The notes below the pieces were generated by a model. The model was not told the DNA's origin. It was given only the letters and a program-made list of their open reading frames with translations, and searched no databases. Of a stretch of DNA of 34,286 nt, positions 1 to 6,860 are shown piece by piece (position 1 is the stretch's first letter; each line of letters starts with the position of its first letter). Both the position numbers and the translations under genes were made by a program. The DNA is from Lentzea sp. NBRC 102530 (GTDB lineage Bacteria; Actinomycetota; Actinomycetes; Mycobacteriales; Pseudonocardiaceae), in assembly GCF_030269365.1 (NCBI RefSeq), contig NZ_BSTF01000035.1, positions 1-34,286 of the forward strand, in the 5' to 3' direction.

Positions 1-108
1 TTCAACCGACTCAAGCAGTTCCGCGACCTCGCCACCCGCTACGCCAAGCGCGTCGCCTACTACCAGGCCGAACTCACCATCGCCGCCATCGTGCTCTGGC
101 TCCGATGA
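1..108 (+). CDS. IS5-family transposase, C-terminal 35 residues (partial)
   Basis: The reading frame enters from outside the window and ends at TGA 106-108. It encodes the typical end of an IS5-type DDE transposase: the conserved N-R-L-K-Q-F-R-D-L-A-T-R-Y segment, where the family's catalytic Glu lies just upstream and outside the window, then a helix ending in VLWLR. The enzyme would cut and paste its own element. An identical copy in opposite orientation lies at the other end of the window (34179-34286). Only the last 35 codons are present, so I cannot judge whether the full gene is intact. The family assignment rests on the NRLKQFRDLATRY signature and is quite safe. Confidence 0.85.
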   Translation, partial: FNRLKQFRDLATRYAKRVAYYQAELTIAAIVLWLR

Positions 109-127
109 CTTACAGGACACGCGCTAG
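1..127 (+). repeat. Left copy of 127-bp inverted repeat (end of an IS5-type element)
   Basis: Bases 1-127 are the exact reverse complement of 34160-34286, and identity stops at base 128. The shared piece holds the transposase 3' end plus 19 bases of IS terminus ending GACACGCGCTAG. Either the same IS flanks the region twice in inverted orientation, or an assembler ended the contig at a repeat. A length of exactly 127 equals a common maximum k-mer size in short-read assembly, which favours the contig-end reading. Confidence 0.9.
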
Positions 128-145
128 GCGTGGAAGGAACTTCGG

Positions 146-496
146 ATGAGCAATCAGGTCTTGTTCGTCGGACTTCGTCGCAACCTCGACGAGCACCTCG
201 AGCGGGTGCTTCGAGTGGCCGTGGACGGTGACGCGGGCGCGGCGCTCGCCGCGATGCGGCACGACGTTCCCGGCATCGTGGCGGCGTTGCAGGGACTGGC
301 GGACCGACACCGAGCTGACGAGAACGGTTGTTGCCGGGCATGCCGGAGCGGGCCGTTCTGGCGCCGAGTGGCGGTGCCCTGTCGAGTGCTCCTCGACGTC
401 CATCTCGCTGTCACGGTGGCGATGACGGCCCGCACGAGCGCCGCTCCACAAAGCCACCGCCTACGACTGTCCTCTTCGGACTCGGGATCGCACTAG
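146..496 (+). CDS. Small Cys-containing protein upstream of XRE regulators, function unknown
   Basis: This is a 116-residue protein with ATG at 146 and a GGAAGG ribosome-binding site about 10 bases upstream. Residues 1-60 look helical and acidic (two amphipathic stretches around NLDEHLERVLRVAV and AALAAMRHDVPGIVAAL). They are followed by a Cys cluster, C-C-R-A-C-R near residues 62-67 and VPCRVLL near 78-84, that could bind a metal. The arrangement 'helix, H-R-x-D-E-x-G-x-C-x-x-C, W-R-R, V-P-C-R' recalls small uncharacterised proteins that sit next to XRE-DUF5753 genes in Pseudonocardiales (from memory). The last 25 residues are Ser-rich and low in pattern. It ends 14 bases before the next gene, so it is probably co-transcribed with it. 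Function unknown. Confidence 0.6.
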   Translation: MSNQVLFVGLRRNLDEHLERVLRVAVDGDAGAALAAMRHDVPGIVAALQGLADRHRADENGCCRACRSGPFWRRVAVPCRVLLDVHLAVTVAMTARTSAAPQSHRLRLSSSDSGSH

Positions 497-510
497 CACA
501 AGGAACAAGC

Positions 511-1347
511 ATGCCACGAAGGATTTCCACCGTACGCCTGCGTGAGTTGGCCGAAGGCGTACGCGCGGTGGTCGAGGGCGCGGGCTTGAGCTCGCGCCAC
601 GTCGCCGAGTTGGTCGGTTGTGACGAGGGCAAGATCTCGGAGGTGCTCAACGGCAAGGCACACCTCAGCGAATTCGAACTGGTGGTCCTGCTGAGCGTCT
701 GCCGCCCGAAGGCCGAGGAACGAGAGCGTTTGCTCGCCCTCTATCCGACCAGGGACGTGCGAGGTTGGTGGCAGCAGCACGGAAAGGCTGCGCCGGTTTG
801 CCCCTCCACCGCAATGGCCCAAGTTGCCACCGCGACGGAGCTCATTGACTGGCAACCGCTCGTGTTGCCGGCCTTCTTGCGGACTGATCAGTACACGCGT
901 GAGCTGTTGATGGCTTCGGCGCAGGTACCGGAAGAGAAGGAGCTGGCCGCGCGGCTGTGCGTTCAGATCCAGTTGCGGAAGCTGCTCCGCGATGGCTTGG
1001 CCAGCACCTTCTACATCCACGAGTTCGCACTGCGGCTCGAGGTGGGTGACGCCGAGGTGCGGGCCGAGCAGATGCTGCTGCTCATGATCGCGGCTACCTG
1101 GGACTACGTGACGATCCGCATCGTGCCCGCTTCGATCGGCGCGCACGCGGGACTGTCCGGTCCGTTCATCCAGCTGAAGTTCGAGAAGTACGAGCCGCTG
1201 GTGTGGCTCGAGGCACTGAACTCGAGCACCTTTGTGGAGAAACAGGACGCGGTCGACGGCTACGCGGCAGTTGTCCGCAAGCTCAACCAGGTGAGCCTGA
1301 GTCCAGAGGAGTCACTGGAGCTCATCAAATCGCTGCACACCGGATGA
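511..1347 (+). CDS. XRE-family regulator with DUF5753-type domain
   Basis: This 278-residue protein starts at ATG 511, chosen because AAGGAA lies 6-11 bases upstream; the frame is open further upstream but without family similarity. Residues about 10-60 form an XRE helix-turn-helix (GLSSRHVAELVGCDEGKISEVLNG is the recognition region). Residues about 90-275 are the DUF5753-type ligand/partner domain: a QPLVLPAFLRTDQYTREL strand-helix, then VTIRIVP and GLSGPFIQL, and a closing ESLELIKSLH helix. In Streptomyces such proteins (the Scr1 type) pair with a small partner protein and are often called antitoxin-like. It is followed after 7 bases by a paralogue, so the two are probably co-transcribed and arose by duplication. 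Target and signal are unknown. No DUF397 partner gene is seen. Confidence 0.88.
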   Translation: MPRRISTVRLRELAEGVRAVVEGAGLSSRHVAELVGCDEGKISEVLNGKAHLSEFELVVLLSVCRPKAEERERLLALYPTRDVRGWWQQHGKAAPVCPSTAMAQVATATELIDWQPLVLPAFLRTDQYTRELLMASAQVPEEKELAARLCVQIQLRKLLRDGLASTFYIHEFALRLEVGDAEVRAEQMLLLMIAATWDYVTIRIVPASIGAHAGLSGPFIQLKFEKYEPLVWLEALNSSTFVEKQDAVDGYAAVVRKLNQVSLSPEESLELIKSLHTG

Positions 1348-1354
1348 GCCCCCT

Positions 1355-2194
1355 GTGCCGAAGGATTTCCGGGCCACGACGCTCGAACGCGCCATCGGGC
1401 GGCAGCTGGCCGGGTGGCGCGCGGAGCGCGAGCTGAGCCTCGCCGAGGCGGGCCAGCGGGTGGGCTTCAGCAGCGCGAAGCTGTCCACGATGGAGAACGC
1501 GGTGCAGCCGTCAGCGCCCATGGACATCATGGCGCTCGGTTACGTCTACAAGGTGCCAACCCCGGAATGGCAGGCCGTGGTGCTGCGCGCGCAGTACGCG
1601 CAACGGGCGCGTGTGCGTTCCGAGGGCTACGTGAACTTCGATCCGGCGGCCGACTTCGCGAATCTGGTGTTCGAGGCGACGTCGTTGAGCGTGTTCACGG
1701 TGGACCTGGTTCCGGCGGTGTTTCAGCTTCCCGGTTATACGAACGCGGTGTTGCGGGGTGATGATCCGGTGCGGACGGCGCGGCTGGCGATGGTGCGGGA
1801 GGCGTGGGCGACGCGGCTGGGTGATCGGGATCCGTTGGTGGTGCGGGTGGTGTTCCCGGAGGCGGTGCTGTGGCAGGTGATCGGTGGGCCGCGGGTGATG
1901 AAGGCGCAGTTGCTGCATTTGATGGAGGTGTCGGAGCAGGAGACGGTGAGCGTGCGGGTGGTGCCGTTGGGGGCGGGTGCTTATCCGGCGATGGGGTCGC
2001 CGTTCACGTTGCTGGGGTTTCCGCATCGGCAGCACGGGGATGTGGTGTACCTGGAGACGTTCCTGAAGGGGGAGTACGTCGAGGAGCCGGGGCTGACGGC
2101 GGAGTGCGGGGCGCGGTTCGCGCGGCTGGGAGAGGTGGCGCTGGGGGAGGGCGAGTCCCTGGAACTCATCGCCGAGGCCGCCGCCGAGCTGTGA
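1355..2194 (+). CDS. Second XRE-family regulator with DUF5753-type domain
   Basis: This 279-residue protein starts at GTG 1355, seven bases after the previous stop. There is no good Shine-Dalgarno site, so translation is probably coupled to the upstream gene. Residues about 10-55 are an XRE helix-turn-helix (LSLAEAGQRVGFSSAKLSTM). From about residue 105 a DUF5753-type domain follows (LVPAVFQLPGYTNAVL, VSVRVVPLGAGAYPAMGSPF, VYLETF, GESLELIAEAA), with the same order of elements as its neighbour. Codon use changes inside the gene: up to about 1680 third positions are often C, while from about 1700 to 2100 they are mostly G or T. This may reflect recombination between diverged alleles. Full length for the family. 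Confidence 0.88.
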   Translation: MPKDFRATTLERAIGRQLAGWRAERELSLAEAGQRVGFSSAKLSTMENAVQPSAPMDIMALGYVYKVPTPEWQAVVLRAQYAQRARVRSEGYVNFDPAADFANLVFEATSLSVFTVDLVPAVFQLPGYTNAVLRGDDPVRTARLAMVREAWATRLGDRDPLVVRVVFPEAVLWQVIGGPRVMKAQLLHLMEVSEQETVSVRVVPLGAGAYPAMGSPFTLLGFPHRQHGDVVYLETFLKGEYVEEPGLTAECGARFARLGEVALGEGESLELIAEAAAEL

Positions 2195-2362
2195 AGTTCA
2201 GCAGTTTGCCTTCTTCGGTGAACGATCTGCGGGGACGTTGAAGGCGCGAGGCTGATCGTGAACGCGCTGGAAGGCCACTGAAACGCCAGCGTGTAGCGCA
2301 TCGCTCGTCGAGCATCGCGGTGACCAATAGCGCTCGCCGCGCTGGTCTCGTCCCGTGCCTCG

Positions 2363-2769
2363 TTACCGCATCAGCTCACGCAGGACCGCCGAGCCGAGCG
2401 CGGCATCAAGAGCCCTGACCCCCGTCAGATCGCGTCGAGAATCCCTGATCGGGACGCTTGATACCTTGATCGAGGAGAAGTCCGGCGGGGGGTGTCGCAG
2501 ATGGCCGTGACGGTGCCCGCGCTCACAGCGCGACCGAAGTCTCCGTTCTTCAGACACTGCTTTCGGTCGTCGGTGAGGATGACTGCTGCACAGGCGAGGA
2601 GAGCGATGCACGTCGTTCTGTGAGGCAGGTCGGCCCCAACGTCGGTCACGTGAGCGCTGCCGTGGACATGCGCGGCGTCGAAGACAGGTTTGGTCCCTGG
2701 CGTCGTGGCGATCACCAAGGTTCTGATGCGTAGTGGCGGCGTGTCGTGTCCACAACAAGTACCAAGCAC
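2363..2769 (-). pseudogene. Ornithine cyclodeaminase/mu-crystallin family, C-terminal fragment
   Basis: On the minus strand 2769-2425 reads LVIATTPGTKPVFDAAHVHG, then HVTDVGADLPH and ILTDDRKQCLKNGDFGRAV. This is the NAD-binding half of ornithine cyclodeaminase/mu-crystallin proteins (Thr-Pro-Gly-x-x-P-V-F, V-G-A-D-x-P, D-x-x-x-Q-C, G-D/E). After a shift of frame near 2470 the typical end is recognisable down to 2363: DLTGVRALDAALGSAVLREL. The N-terminal two thirds are missing, and the break coincides with the left end of the IS630 element at 2770. The enzymes normally convert ornithine to proline or act on related imines; this remnant cannot be functional. The assignment is from remembered family motifs. 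Confidence 0.7.
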
Positions 2770-2771
2770 TA

Positions 2772-3870
2772 GTGTCCTGAGTCATCGATTCGTGTGCAGG
2801 CGCAGGTTCGGTAGCATGCCGAACCCGAAGCTGCCTGAGCTGGTGCTGTCCGATGACGAGGCGAGCGCGTTGCTGGGCTGGGCGCGGCGCCGGAAGACGG
2901 CACAGGCGCTGGCGTTGCGGGCGCGGATCGTGTTGTGGTGCGCCGAAGGTGGCTCGAACAGCGAGATCGCGGCGGAGTTGGGTGTGCAGCGGGGAACCGT
3001 GGCGAAATGGCGTTCCCGGTTCGTGATCGATCGGGTGGATGGGTTGCTGGACGAGGCGCGTCCGGGACGTCCGCGCACGACTTCCGATGAGCAGGTCGAG
3101 GTGGTGATTGCCGCGGCGCTGGAGTCGGCTAACGCGACGCACTGGTCGACGCGGTCGATGGCGGCGGAGTCGGGGTTGACCCACACCGCGGTGACGCGGA
3201 TCTGGAACGCGTTCGGGTTGCAGCCGCATCGCCGTGAGGCGTGGAAGTTGTCCAAGTACCCGTGTTCGTGGACAAGGTCAAGGACGTGGTCGGGCTCTAT
3301 CTCGCGCCGCCGGAGCGGGCGGTGGTGCTGTGCCTGGACGAGAAGAGTCAGATCCGGGCGCTCAACCGCACCGCCCCGGTCCTGCCGATGCTGCCGGGAA
3401 CGCCGCAGCGCGCCACGCACGACCACACCCGGCACGTCGAGTCTGTACACCGCGCTGGACATCACCACCGGCAAGGTCATCGGCTGGCTGCGCGGCCCGG
3501 CATCGCGCGATCGAGTTCAAGAAGTTCCTGATCGCCATCGACAAGGAGGTGTCCGCGGACCTGGCGGTGCTTCTGTTGATGGACAACGTCTCCACTCACA
3601 AGACCCCGGTGATCAAGCACTGGCAGGCCGCACACCCGCGCTTCACCGTGCACTTCACGCCGACCTCGAGTTGCTGGCTCAATCTCGTCGAACGCTGGTT
3701 CTCTGAGCTGACGACCAAATACTCCAGCGCGGCAGCCACACCAGCGTCCGCGCACTCAACCGAGACATCCGCGCCTGGACCGAGACCTGGAACGACGAAC
3801 CACGGCCCTACGTCTGGACCAAGACCACCGACCAGATCCTCAACTCCATCGCACGCTACTGCACACGAAT
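2772..3870 (+). mobile_element. IS630-family element, decayed
   Basis: The left end begins just after a TA (2770-2771), the usual IS630 target dinucleotide, with GTGTCCTGAGTCAT. A 12-base inverted pair ATTCGTGTGCAG (2788-2799) / CTGCACACGAAT (3859-3870) brackets the transposase gene. Beyond 3870 the sequence no longer mirrors the left end, so the outer right terminus is lost or replaced. It separates the ornithine cyclodeaminase fragment from the sequence to its right. Confidence 0.75.
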
Positions 3871-3901
3871 TATACCCTGCTCTTGTGTGAGCCGGGCATA
3901 A
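2816..3901 (+). pseudogene. IS630-family transposase, several frameshifts
   Basis: ATG 2816 starts MPNPKLPELVLSDDE and leads into an N-terminal helix-turn-helix (SNSEIAAELGVQRGTVAKWR) and a linker with the usual GRPRT. Frame is lost near 3260 and picked up as PVFVDKVKDVVGLYLAPPE with the first catalytic Asp in LCLDEKSQ. It is lost again near 3440 (SLYTALDITTGKVIG) and near 3500, where FLIAIDKEV leads to the second Asp in LLLMDNVSTHK and the Glu in NLVERWFSEL. A final shift near 3720 gives the C-terminus with RAWTETWNDEPRPYVWTKT, running to TAA 3899-3901. The DDE residues survive as codons but at least four frameshifts disable the gene. It is the classic two-domain IS630/Tc1-like protein. Confidence 0.85.
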
Positions 3902-3952
3902 TCGCGTGCGACAGATCGCGCGGGTGTTCTGTCACGCCGACACGAAGGTTTC

Positions 3953-4195
3953 TTATCGGAGGTGCTGATCTTCGGTGAAGAAATCTGCGGAGCGCAATTT
4001 CTGTAACTGTTGGTTGAGTACATCGATGTGGAACGTCATCGCGGCTGCGTCACCGCGTGTTCTTGCGGCATCGGCCTCGTCCGCGCTCGCCATCGCAGTG
4101 AGCAGGTCTACGACCTGTTCCACTCCTTCTTGGTCGTTCGCGATGACAAAAGCGCGTCTCAGCGTCAATAGTAGTTCGCCAACTGGATGAGACAC
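3953..4195 (-). CDS. Small helical protein of unknown function
   Basis: This 80-residue protein starts at GTG (4195-4193) behind a strong AGGAGG on the minus strand (revcomp of the CCTCCT at about 4201-4206), so translation is well supported. It is almost entirely helical: residues 6-35 contain LLLTLRRAFVIANDQEGVEQVVDLL with regular hydrophobic spacing, and residues 50-70 (FHIDVLNQQLQKLRSADFF) could form a short coiled coil. No signal peptide, Cys or His is seen. It lies between the IS630 remnant and a broken gene on the same strand, and about 160 bases separate it from that gene. I do not recognise the family; the many charged residues fit a soluble small accessory protein. Confidence 0.65.
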   Translation of the reverse strand: MSHPVGELLLTLRRAFVIANDQEGVEQVVDLLTAMASADEADAARTRGDAAAMTFHIDVLNQQLQKLRSADFFTEDQHLR

Positions 4196-4356
4196 GGTTT
4201 CCTCCTATAGAACGACGCAGTCCACGTTGGAGGGTGTCGCGTCGTGAGTCCACGTCGTCCGGCTGAATAGGGCCCGATGGCCGCGGAACTCTACCCGGAA
4301 GTACTGATCCGGATGGATTTCCTGGTATCAGGGCTGACGGGAGCGCTCGCGTTCCA

Positions 4357-4626
4357 TCAAGAACCGCCACGCTCCATGTTTCTGGCGGGCAGCCGCAGGG
4401 TGACGAACGGGTCGCCGGCGGCTTCGACGTGTGTGGAGACCTTCGAGAGGTCCCCTGGCAGCAAGATGAACGATGCGAGTGCTCCGCTCAGTCGAACCTC
4501 GAGCAATTCTCCCCGCGCCTCGACGTCCCAGCCGAACGCATGTCGGTAGTGGCGGGCGATTTCGGGTAAGTTGCCGGCGATTTCGCTCTTCTCTGAAGAA
4601 GATTCTATGTCCCGGAGGTTAAGTAT
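4357..4626 (-). pseudogene. Fragment of a small uncharacterised protein lacking a start codon
   Basis: An open minus-strand frame from 4626 to TGA 4359-4357 reads as a coherent protein (EIARHYRHAFGWDVEARGE, then LLEVRLSGALASFILLPGDL and DPFVTLRLPAR). The A-x-x-Y-x-x-x-x-G-W-x-V opening and the alternating hydrophobic strands are real protein character. They recall short actinobacterial proteins found in integrated elements, but I cannot name the family. No ATG, GTG or TTG exists in the first 50 codons, and TGA lies immediately upstream (4629-4627). The start has therefore been lost, by mutation or a frameshift. It may once have formed a unit with the small gene at 3953-4195. Confidence 0.45.
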
Positions 4627-4959
4627 TCATTGCTCCGCAGTGTGGATGTGGTGCGTCGGCAGGGACCTGAAAGCGTGATCCGAGTCCAGTCCGCGCGTCA
4701 GCCCAGAGAAGCTCAGTCGGTCAGTGGTTGGCCTGCTTCGTACCGTCCGCTTCCTAGTGGATCTGTGCGAACGTCGCCTCGAACGCGCTGGTGGTGTGCA
4801 CCAGGAATAGCACGTCCACATTGGACGAATCAAGGCCTTGGGAAGCGAAACATGAGAGAGGAATTCGCGCGGTCGTCTGCTTGCTCTGGGGAAGCTGCCT
4901 GAACAGTTCGGTGGCGTTCAGCGGTGCTCGGCACGGGTGGTGGCAGCGAGCGGCGAGCG
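4627..4959. other. 333-bp stretch without a supportable gene
   Basis: Short frames exist on both strands but none has a ribosome-binding site or recognisable motif. A minus-strand piece around 4760-4830 (coding for VDVLFLVHTTSAFEATF) looks protein-like and could be the far C-terminus of the decayed membrane protein immediately upstream on that strand. Confidence 0.4.
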
Positions 4960-5314
4960 TCACCAGGGCGGTGGGCGCTTGGCCACGACCACTTCGAACG
5001 TGGGGGTGCCGGTTTCCAGGAACGGCTGCGCGTCCAGGCGCCCTGCGAGGTCTTGCAGGCAGAGCTGGTCCGCGCTCGTTCCCTCGCCTCCCATCGCCCT
5101 TACCATGCACGTCGGCAGCGCGGACTGTGATCGCCTGGTGCGCGGCGTTCCCGTCCGCGGTGACCTGACTGCCAGCCCAGTTCTCGTCGGATCCGATCAT
5201 GCCGTGGAACGATGTGACGTCCTGGCCGTCGCGGATGAAGGCACACGGGGTGCCGTCCGGTGCGCCGCGGTCGCTCGGGCCGGTCCAGCCGTCGGCGTCG
5301 ATGCGGGCTGGTGG
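4960..5314 (-). pseudogene. Decayed probable extracellular C-terminal part of the Hsp70-like membrane protein
   Basis: Reading the minus strand from 5314, one frame gives RIDADGWTGPSDRGAPDGTP, CAFIRDGQDVTSFHG and GSDENWAGSQVTADGN. After a shift near 5080 another gives TSADQLCLQDLAGRLDAQPF and GTPTFEVVVAKRPPPW, ending at TGA 4962-4960. The two pieces form a continuous hydrophilic sequence with scattered Trp, as expected of a secreted domain. It follows directly on the transmembrane segment of the Hsp70-like remnant on the same strand. I therefore infer one original gene coding for cytoplasmic Hsp70-like ATPase, membrane anchor and outer domain. I recognise no family for the outer domain. Confidence 0.5.
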
Positions 5315-5862
5315 TCATCGGAAGAGACGCCTGAAAGTCACGGCTGTGAGGACACCAGCGACCAGCAGCACCGCGGCCGCCGCTACGACCACCAGGCTTC
5401 GGGCGTTGAGGCGTACCAGCGGCTCACGTTCCGCGGGCTCCGCCGTAGCGGGTGCGGGCGATCGGTCTGTCGGCGAGCCAGTGAGGTGGAACGGGAGGCC
5501 GGGGAACCGGCGGGGCGGGCGCAGCGCTACCCGCATGGGCTTGCCAAACACGGCTGACACAGTCTGCGCGACCAGCGAGATCTGCGACGATCGACCAACC
5601 AGCACCACGCTCGCGAGATCGCCGGGCGCAGACCGGCCGAATTGATCGTGCGCGCGAGAGCCTCGGTGGCAAGCGTGAGGTTCGGCTTGATGGTCTCGTT
5701 GAGTTCGCCTCGGCCGAACTTCACCTCACGCTTGCCGCCGGGCAGGCCAGGCGCAGCATATGTGACGGCGCCGATTTTCCGAGGGACGGCAAGGCTTCTC
5801 CGAAAGTCGACTGAAGCGATCCAAGATCGCCGAGACTAGATATCGGGTCCTTGGATTGCCGG
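5315..5862 (-). pseudogene. Hsp70-family (DnaK-like) ATPase with a C-terminal membrane anchor, frameshifted
   Basis: Minus-strand translation gives VTYAAPGLPGGKREVKFGRG, then ELNETIKPNLTLATEALART and NSAGLRP. After loss of one base near 5622 it continues DLASVVLVGRSSQISLVAQT and VSAVFGKPMRVALRP. This is the second half of an Hsp70/actin-like nucleotide-binding domain: the helix before the V-L-V-G-G-S-S-R-I-P phosphate-2 motif (here VGRSSQIS), then FG-x-P. A linker rich in Pro follows, and then a transmembrane helix at 5320-5380 (SLVVVAAAAVLLVAGVLTAV) and FRRLFR. Pseudonocardiales carry many such membrane-bound Hsp70-like proteins, usually of unknown client. The N-terminal phosphate-1 half is absent and an in-frame TAG lies near 5840. 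Confidence 0.65.
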
Positions 5863-6036
5863 GGGCGAGACATTAGTGCGCTGTTGTGTGCACTTAAGGG
5901 CAGTGGGGGTGGGGGTATTGAGGTAATTCGGGCGCTGTGCATTGACGAGCTGGGCAGTTTTCGCGGCTGCTGGCTTGGTGACGTGCCTGTGCAGGGCAGG
6001 GTCGAGAGGTGCACCGAGTGTGAAGGGAGTGCCTCT

Positions 6037-6279
6037 GTGGCCGAGGGTGTAGATGGTGACAGGGCCGTCGAAGTCGCGGATGGTCTGTTGACGGCGCTGG
6101 TGAAGCAGGTGGCGCAGGACTCAGCCGGTGAGGCCGGGGTGCTGGTGGCACGGGCGAGAGCGCGTTTGGCGGATCTGCACGCGCGATCAGAGAGCTCGGC
6201 GCGCGACGTCACGCCCACCACGAACACTGCTGATCTGAGTGACCTGCCCGATGGCGACGAGGGTGCAACGCGATCTTGA
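6037..6279 (+). CDS. Small helical protein, function unknown
   Basis: I chose GTG 6037 because AAGGGAG (6023-6029) lies 7 bases upstream; the frame is open further upstream but without pattern. The 80-residue product has one long amphipathic helix (VEVADGLLTALVKQVAQDSA and VLVARARARLADLHA), then a polar Asp/Thr-rich tail (TPTTNTADLSDLPDGDEGA). No signal peptide or Cys. It is divergent from the broken Hsp70-like gene and convergent with the broken histidine kinase. It may be a leftover accessory gene, and I do not recognise a family. The codon pattern and ribosome-binding site support it, but similarity evidence is lacking. Confidence 0.45.
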   Translation: MAEGVDGDRAVEVADGLLTALVKQVAQDSAGEAGVLVARARARLADLHARSESSARDVTPTTNTADLSDLPDGDEGATRS

Positions 6280-6391
6280 ACGACGGTGTGTGGCTCGCAT
6301 GGAGGTCTTCGCGAGCCACACAACCTGACGTCTCGTCCGTAGGTCAGCGATCAGCCGCGGCCTGGCGCGAGCTGGTCCACAGCCGCCAGGC

Positions 6392-6858
6392 TCAAGGGTC
6401 CTTCTGGCCCGGTGCTGTGACCGAACTCGTTGAAGGAAAAGCGATTCGCGCACCTCCCAACCGGCCGCGATCAACCTGCGCTCCGGCACCGGTCGACTCT
6501 GCGGCCCGTTGTGCGATGGCCAGACCCAGACCGGTCGAACCCGTGCGCTCGACCCGCACTGAAGTGCAGCCTCCGCGTCCGCGATTCCGGTGCCGCCATC
6601 CTTCACCACCAGCCGTACCCACCCCTGCGTGCCTCACGACTTCGACCGACAGCGGAGCGGGTGGCCTCGTGCGCAAGAAGGCATGTTCGAGCAATGTGTC
6701 GAGCATAGCCTCGACGGGGTCCTGACTCAGGCCGACGACCGCTCCCTCCACCGGTACCGAGAGGTCGCACAGCCTGCCCTGCTGCCCCGCATGTTCCGAC
6801 CAGAACGCCATGCGTTCGGTGATCACGCTCGCCATGTCGCAGCGTGTTGGCGCGCCCT
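6392..6858 (-). pseudogene. Sensor histidine kinase, C-terminal ATPase domain; truncated and frameshifted
   Basis: The minus strand from 6858 reads MASVITERMAFWSEHAGQQG, then SVPVEGAVVGLSQDPVEAML and the N-box region DTLLEHAFLRTRPPAPLSVE. Frame changes near 6610 to give VKDGGTGIADAEAAL, the G1 box D-x-G-x-G-I. It then returns to the first frame for GSTGLGLAIAQRAAESTGAG (G2 box) and RGRLGGARIAFPSTSS. This is the HATPase_c domain of an actinobacterial OmpR-linked sensor kinase. Two opposite frameshifts garble the piece between the G1 and G2 boxes. The membrane sensor and phospho-acceptor His domain are missing; the break is exactly at the IS982 insertion (6857-6860). No response regulator gene is present nearby. 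Confidence 0.8.
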
Positions 6859-6860
6859 AG

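Noticed and set aside
2363..3229. One continuous 288-codon minus-strand gene
   Set aside because: Only the part below 2470 matches the ornithine cyclodeaminase end; the rest is antisense to the IS630 transposase and low in pattern.
5721..6323. 200-codon Ser/Pro-rich minus-strand protein
   Set aside because: It overlaps the better supported gene at 6037-6279 and the Hsp70-like remnant; the composition is that of a shadow frame.
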